Shown: in pieces, positions 58,363-64,000 of the stretch
How positions within the stretch are numbered: position 1 is the first letter of the stretch
How the letters are laid out: the number at the start of each line of letters is the position of its first letter
Origin: Congeria kusceri
Taxonomy: Eukaryota; Mollusca; Bivalvia; Myida; Dreissenidae
Assembly: GCA_027627225.1 (NCBI GenBank)
Contig: CM051029.1
Coordinates: 75,421,078-75,485,077, forward strand
Reading direction: 5' to 3'
DNA length: 64,000 nt
The notes under the pieces: generated by a model
Databases searched by the model: none
The model's input: the letters and a program-made list of their open reading frames with translations, nothing else
What the model was told of the DNA's origin: nothing
Translations under genes and position numbers: made by a program

Positions 58363-59232
58363 GTAACTGTCACGAACAGAATCTGGGACGTCCCACCCTG
58401 AAAGATTAATTTCCAGGGGATGATTCACCTGATTGCAGTATTCCTTCTTGAATTAGAATATTGTGACACACAACACCACTACTGTAGTTACATTCATAAA
58501 CAAATATATAAATATTATGTAATGTGTGTTCAAGTAAAATAATCTTATTAATTGTCCAAATGGAAAAGAATATATTTAAAATAATAATTTTAATGAATTG
58601 TAACATCCTAACAGATGGTTGATGAAGGATTGTCATAAGTATTTAGTAATCACACATCTAAGCGCTTACAAAGTTCCACGTCGAACATCCTCGGGCAAAA
58701 CATCGATTGGAGTGAAACATTCCGGAACCCACAGACAGCGGCAAAGCGACCCATTGGTGACATGAACAATTGTCTTCGTCGATACAGTCTGCTGGGTTTA
58801 TGCTGACCTTTGACCGCTTCGTGATTTGTGTGACAAACCACCGCGGGAAGTAGCTATGTTTATGCTATAGAAAAAGTGTTCATTGTGACATTGGAACCAG
58901 CACTAACTGTGACTGTCCAATTTGCTGTTCAAAATGGCTCGATTGGAAGTGTCTGAAGTATCAACACAACTCAATAGTTTGTGATGAACCTGATTGGTTT
59001 TGACAAAACTGTACTAGAACTTGTGAAAAAAGTGACTTAGTACTGGTTCAACACAGGAATATAAAGATTTCCATGCTTTGTGCATTACTTATGTATTTTG
59101 TGATACTTGTTTCAGTATAAACAATTGAATATGTTATGTTATTTTGTTTAATTGTGTGCTGTGGATGTGATTTTGAAATGCTTTACATTTATTAGCTTGC
59201 TTACAATTAAAAGAGAATAAATGGACATTTTT
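58363..59232 (+). other. Candidate terminal exon and 3' untranslated region
   Basis: A TTACTTGTTTCAG acceptor is followed by sequence that, entered in phase 1, reads NCHEQNLGRPTLKD and then stops at 58406-58408. An 800-bp tail follows, with AATAAA at about 59215 and a T/GT-rich stretch just after (TTTTTCTTTTTGTGTT), the layout of a strong polyadenylation site. The phase fits the donor at 38624, which would add a Gly and one more Cys to that cysteine-rich exon. The implied intron of about 20 kb contains the foldback element and the antisense zinc-finger locus. Without transcript data this link is tentative. Confidence 0.35.
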
Positions 59233-59647
59233 TCTTTTTGTGTTATTTATTAAGTGAAGATAATTAAGCTGCATATATTCCTTAAGATGGTACTAGTAGG
59301 ACACAGGTCTATTATTTGGAACTGCAGGACACAGGTCTATTATTTGGAACTGCATGACTCATCCTGTATGAACTGCAGCCAGATCTACTACAATAACAAA
59401 CATTGATGTAAGTTTGTTTGTTGCTTTTTGGATTTTTCGCCGTATTCAACTGAACAGTATTTCATTCATAAAACGGCGGTCAGCTAACCTACTGACTTTT
59501 CCTGGGCAAGCTTAACCGATCTACGCGGTAATACATGGACCATAGTACACATACTTTAACGCCAGTAACGTCTGCCCTACTTGAATCAGAGATATGGAGA
59601 GAATGGCCATATAGATTATTTTACGACCAATCCCACACAAGTAACGT
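59233..59647. other. Spacer
   Basis: A direct duplication of GACACAGGTCTATTATTTGG with AACTGCA occurs at about 59309-59360. No exon is recognised. Confidence 0.55.
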
Positions 59648-59717
59648 GGCCGGGCTGGGGCTCGAACTCGCGAACACCAGGATTGACAGTCCAGCTCTCT
59701 ACCAACTGAGAGCCTGG
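59648..59717 (-). tRNA. tRNA-Asp-like sequence, degenerate
   Basis: Minus strand: CTCTCAGTTGGTAGAGAGCT (D arm, A box), then TGGACTGTCAATCCTGG (anticodon arm with GTC) and GCGAGTTCGAGCCCC (T arm, B box). The 3' acceptor GCCCGGCC has no good 5' partner and the D arm has an extra base. It is better read as a tRNA-derived SINE head or pseudogene than as a functional tRNA-Asp. Confidence 0.6.
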
Positions 59718-60346
59718 TTTGTACTCAGGTTGCAATTGTCAACAGAACAAAATCATATAAAAATCATACAGACATTAAATTAAAATATCTGTGGGGAACC
59801 CCACTCACCGAATCAAATAAAACTAATTTTCTGGGTCTATGAAAATGTACTCAATGTTGTAGGCTATTTTTTTTTTACACATTTAGTACTAAGTAAATAA
59901 TTTAATGTGTACAAAAATAGACCACTTAAACGTTTTACAAATTGGTGGGTGGGGTTTTTCAAAGTGGCATGCCAAAAGAGTTTGTATGGTTTACTTCTAA
60001 CCATAGGTATGGTGTGGTGTTTCTTTTTCATTTTTGCCTATTTTAACACACTACACGTGTGACCATTAATATTGTTATCCAGCCAGGTCTTAATTCTATG
60101 TGTGAACGTTAAAATATAAATTACCATATAAAGCAATACATCTTCATATAACGTTAATTGTTTTATTTGAGTTTTAATAGCAGTTTGCGTGAAACTGCAT
60201 TAGCAGCTGATCGATTTTACTTTAGAGCGAGAACACGGATCCCCCTGACCTCAAAATCTTGCGTTATCTCGCCAGTCTTGTTACGCGTGATTTAACAATG
60301 TCAACATAGTGAATAAGAAAATCACGTGTTTGTGACAATTTTCTTT
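59718..60346. other. AT-rich spacer
   Basis: Nothing is recognised. Confidence 0.5.
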
Positions 60347-60455
60347 TGTTTTTACGGTTGGACCATCTGGAGTTCAGTCCCTTGTTTTTACGGTTGGACC
60401 ATCTGGAGTTCAGTCCCTTGTTTTTACGGTTGGACCATCTGGAGTTCAGTCCCTT
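60347..60455. repeat. 36-bp tandem repeat, 3 copies
   Basis: TTGTTTTTACGGTTGGACCA followed by TCTGGAGTTCAGTCCC is repeated three times with no visible differences between full units, so it is very recent. Confidence 0.95.
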
Positions 60456-60668
60456 CATGTGCAATCCAAATGCTTTTAATTTGAAAATGTTGCGGGAATT
60501 GTAACTTCATGATGTGAAAATAATAACGTCATTTCATAATGTTGAGTCATGCATCGTTGACAGTCCATTTTATTTACTGTATTAAATCGGGAACCAGTGT
60601 GATAATTTTCATTGTTTTAAACAGTGAATTACCTATTTTATTTCACTGATATATCTCTATACTGGTCA

Positions 60669-61901
60669 AGGACCAATAACCGAAGAGGTACAATAACCAA
60701 AGAACCGGTATATTTGATTAAAATCCTTTCACTCGTGTTAATCAATCGTACATTTTGTTGCATTCGAAAGTTTACGTTATTGCTGCAAATGTTGAGTTGT
60801 TTCTGGTAAGTACCAATAAAAATGCAGCGGTTAATAACTTTTGTTTACATGTGTTCTGTCAAACTTGGCTCGGAATTTCCGTTAACGAGTGCGCATGCTC
60901 ACGCAGTCAACATGTGGGAGGCCCCGCATGGGGCCCAGTATTTCTTTGTAACAAATGAAACTGCTAACGGCAAGTTATCCGCATAATTTTCAAGTTTACC
61001 AATTCCATATGTTGCATAGCATATCCGCTATTTCAGTCTGTTATATACGCATATTAATTATATGCAAAAGCGTTCAATTGCGATGAAAACTATTTATTTG
61101 TATATGCTCATTGTTCTGATACAAGGGGAATAGTTATATTTGTCAAAAATAAACTTAAACTGCAATTCATAACAAACAACATATTAATCAGGGTTCAAAT
61201 TTAGGCTCGCATACTCGCAAAATGCGAAATTGCGAGTAGATTTTTCCCAAGCTCGCAAAATTTTGCCAGTACCGTAAAAGACCGTACACCCATATTTTTG
61301 TAATTTGAGGGAAAAATATGAGAACAATTGCAATGTTTTGTCCATGTCCGTTGATTTTCATAATATAAACACAAAGTAAATTTCAAATACGGACAAATAA
61401 TTACCTTTCGTGCGAAACACATAACACTCCTCATCGAGTGTATATAATCGTGTTAATATGCAATAAATTGTCTGTCCTAACACACTGGATCCATTTTAAT
61501 TCCAAGACATGTTTATTTTGTCACCAGCATTTATATCTCTAATTTATCCAATCCACTAAAAGAACAGTCTAATTTGTTGACACCCTTGACATTTACCCTA
61601 GAACGTTAATTAATTAAAGCTCTATCGACGATGCTTGCATTGTTCGTGTACAGTTATTTTAATTGATCCTTTTTGACACTGAACATGTTCTAAGTGTGTT
61701 ACATGCTTACTGCTACAAACTGCTAGACAATGGCCCCAGTTCGGCAGCCACATCAAAGACCTTGGTGAACAACAGAAGAGGCCTACTGTAGTGCCATATG
61801 GACCCAGCAATAAATAAATGAGTTATAATGTGTGATGTTTAATGAATATCAACAATAAATATATTTTGCGAGTTAATTTCTCTTTGGTTATTGGTCCTCC
61901 A
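60669..61901. mobile_element. Possible inverted-repeat element with GGACCAATAACC ends
   Basis: GGACCAATAACCGAAG at 60669 is mirrored by CTTTGGTTATTGGTCC at about 61883-61900. Another copy of the right end (CTTCGGTTATTGGTCC) is at about 62071-62088, so the true boundary is uncertain. The interior is non-coding. No target duplication was identified. Confidence 0.4.
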
Positions 61902-62136
61902 TTTTGGCAATATTTGCTTAACTTAGTGCCCCCCAATCGGGCCTCACTTAATGTCGAGTCAAAATCATAACAACCGGTATGTACATGAAATCGAAAGAAC
62001 AAACACTAACCTTGATTTTTATTTAATAAAATGCGTATTAACATCACCAGATATATTTATGTGGTATTTCCTTCGGTTATTGGTCCTCAATCTGTCAACC
62101 AGTAAATCACTGGAAAGCATAAAATAAATTATATAA

Positions 62137-62240
62137 CAGTAATTAGTAGTGAAGTAAATAACATGATGATACGCTCAAAACCCAATTATTGGGTTTTGAG
62201 CGTATCATCGTGTTATTTACTACACTACTAATTACTGTAA
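62137..62240. repeat. Near-perfect 50-bp-arm hairpin
   Basis: The left arm ACAGTAATTAGTAGTGAAGT, AAATAACATGATGATACGCT, CAAAACCCAA is answered by TTGGGTTTTGAGCG, TATCATCGTGTTATTTACTA, CACTACTAATTACTGT. Only two mismatches occur over about 50 bp, with a loop of four or fewer bases. It could be the whole of a tiny foldback element or the product of a template-switch event. Confidence 0.92.
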
Positions 62241-64000
62241 TATTGAATATAAAACAGCGTGCAACGGATCGGTCAAAAGCAATAAAGGGCGAATGGTCTT
62301 ACGGACTGATGAATGGTACGAGCTTGTTTTAGTGGCACGAAATTGCAGAGGTACGAACCGACATAACAATAAAACTACAATAACATGCGTATGAAACAGT
62401 GAATATATTCAACATGCAGCTAACAACCGTAAGTTGTTGCATTCATAATTCTTCTTGTAACCTACCTAGAACTGCAGTCTAGAAATTTGGAACTTCCGGT
62501 TTGGGTTACAAAACATTAAATATGTTGGGGTATCGTAAGCTGTCAGTCCCTACAACATACTTTTATCAGTTTGTCACTAATTAGTATATCATAAAATGGC
62601 ATCATAAAGGGTCACCGTTTCGGGCAGTACAATCATTAGATAAGAGGTCACGAGGCGCTAATTGGCTTTGAAACGGGTAGGGTCGATGCTGAATAATGGG
62701 CATGACTCGGCGCCACTAAGAGAAGAAGAAAACTATACGATAATATCGAGAAATGTATTAACACAGAACCAACAACTATGTTTTACTATTATATACTGTT
62801 TGTTACAAATATTATATCCAAAGAAAAGCAACAAAATTTAACAAGAAAATATTATATATCTATTTTGTTTTAGTATAACAGCTACTAAGAACGATGTATG
62901 ATTTTCTTTAATATATAAACATTCAATATATACTCTAACATAACAGCTTGCAAAAGGTGATGCGTGCTGGCCAATGATCCGATACCCATTACAGGTAATT
63001 AAAGACAACACTGTCAATAATTATATAAAATAATTACCAGTGTAAACCAAATTAAGTCCTTTTATATACCGATTATATAGATCTCACATTACTTCTAACA
63101 GATATAAAATTGTTCTTTAAATGTTTATACTTTGTCTAAAGACTTCGAGCAAAAGAAAATATCAAGTAGCACTTCTACAAATTTATAATATATCTTTTTG
63201 GGTGATAATCGGAAGAAAACCCAAAATGATTGTACTGTGTAGTGCATTTTATTAAATATTGGTTTTTATCGTTACTGTCTTGAGCAAGATCAAAATGGCA
63301 AGCACGTTATAAAAGGAGCAAAGTAACATCATATATGAAAAATTTGATATTTGACAGAAACGACTGCATCAGTCTAACACATTCAGTTCAAGTTCAAGTT
63401 CAAATTTTTATTTGGTACATATAGGCCTCCGGCCAATAATACATGGCATACAATAAGAAAGCATACATAAATAGAGTTGTGTAACAAACCATATAACATT
63501 TCGTACTGTTATAAATTGAAAAATACTAACATAAACACATATTTATTGAGTACATTATGATAAGAAAGTAATAGCAATCGATTTATACTATTCATGTCAG
63601 CACATTAATTTTCGTTGTTAATAGCATTCAACAGGTGAAAAACGTATACAGCTATTCTTATTATAATAGTGTCGTTGTTTGAGCGCATTAACTGATAAAA
63701 ATTATTTGCTGTTGTACCAGAAGAGTACCAAGAAAACAAATAATAATTTAGTATATCTTGAAATTTGGAGAATTAGAAAAATGCGTGGAGTTCACAATCT
63801 AAGATCGGAGGTTCCTCTGTTGAACACGAGAGACAAATGGTTTGTGATCTAGGGTTCTTCAAATAGCGACCTTATTCAATCCGAATTTTATGATTGTTAT
63901 TGTATTTCCGTGTTATATCTAACGGAAAATATCGTTCTGGATTAAGCAAAGTTTTGTAATCCTTGTAATGTGAGCATCGATTTGAATTCAATGTATCACT
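62241..64000. other. AT-rich sequence to the window end
   Basis: No exon is recognised. At 63384-63404 a short (TTCAAG)n tract precedes TTTTTATTTGGTACATATAG and GCCTCCGGCC. I associate this composition with an interspersed bivalve element, but I cannot delimit it. Confidence 0.45.

Overview
The window looks like animal nuclear DNA, most likely from a bivalve mollusc. It is AT-rich, with phase-matched splice sites, an animal serotonin-type GPCR split by a 12 kb intron, C2H2 zinc fingers, and many small interspersed and foldback elements. A short element that recalls freshwater mussel (Dreissena-like) genomes occurs twice, at 11503-11768 and 47038-47206. The species guess is inference from memory, not a search result. 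About 20 kb (roughly 31%) is minisatellite. Most long open frames here are by-products of stop-free repeat units whose length is a multiple of three, not genes.

Layout. 1-1284 is a 46-bp array and 3326-3669 a 43-bp array. 4335-10355 is a 27-bp minisatellite whose core has been amplified as a 486-bp higher-order repeat. 12622-26190 holds a complete aminergic GPCR of 503 residues in two coding exons (12622-12883 and 24941-26190). Its intron carries four minisatellite blocks, a non-LTR retrotransposon fragment with its own 31-bp array, and several foldback elements. 27685-28447 is a 50-bp array. A single-exon minus-strand gene at 29821-31146 encodes a two-pass membrane protein with three PPxY motifs. 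31576-32041 is a tRNA-bearing inverted-repeat element, and 32108-33905 is a 15/26-bp array. 34935-37454 is a nest: a TTAA-flanked element inside a foldback element, with the empty site readable from a relative at 26222-26743. 38288-38623 is a probable exon for a cysteine-rich protein. Its phase fits a possible terminal exon at 58363, followed by a polyadenylation signal near 59215. 40909-41675 is a hAT-type element with an 8-bp target duplication, and 41963-43193 is another TTAA-flanked element.

Minus-strand C2H2 zinc-finger remains lie at 47255-48238, with a possible upstream exon near 50421-50650 beside a 39-bp array. 52748-56355 is the most striking structure: a 3.6 kb foldback element whose two arms are opposing 21-bp tandem arrays of about 1.0 and 1.3 kb. 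A tRNA-like sequence sits in its right arm. Its ends and internal sequence match the smaller element at 31576-32041.

Only two loci look like intact protein-coding genes: the GPCR and the PPxY membrane protein. They show no sign of acting together. The rest is repeat biology, showing several routes by which tandem arrays arise: inside retrotransposon coding sequence, beside zinc-finger exons, and as arms of foldback elements.
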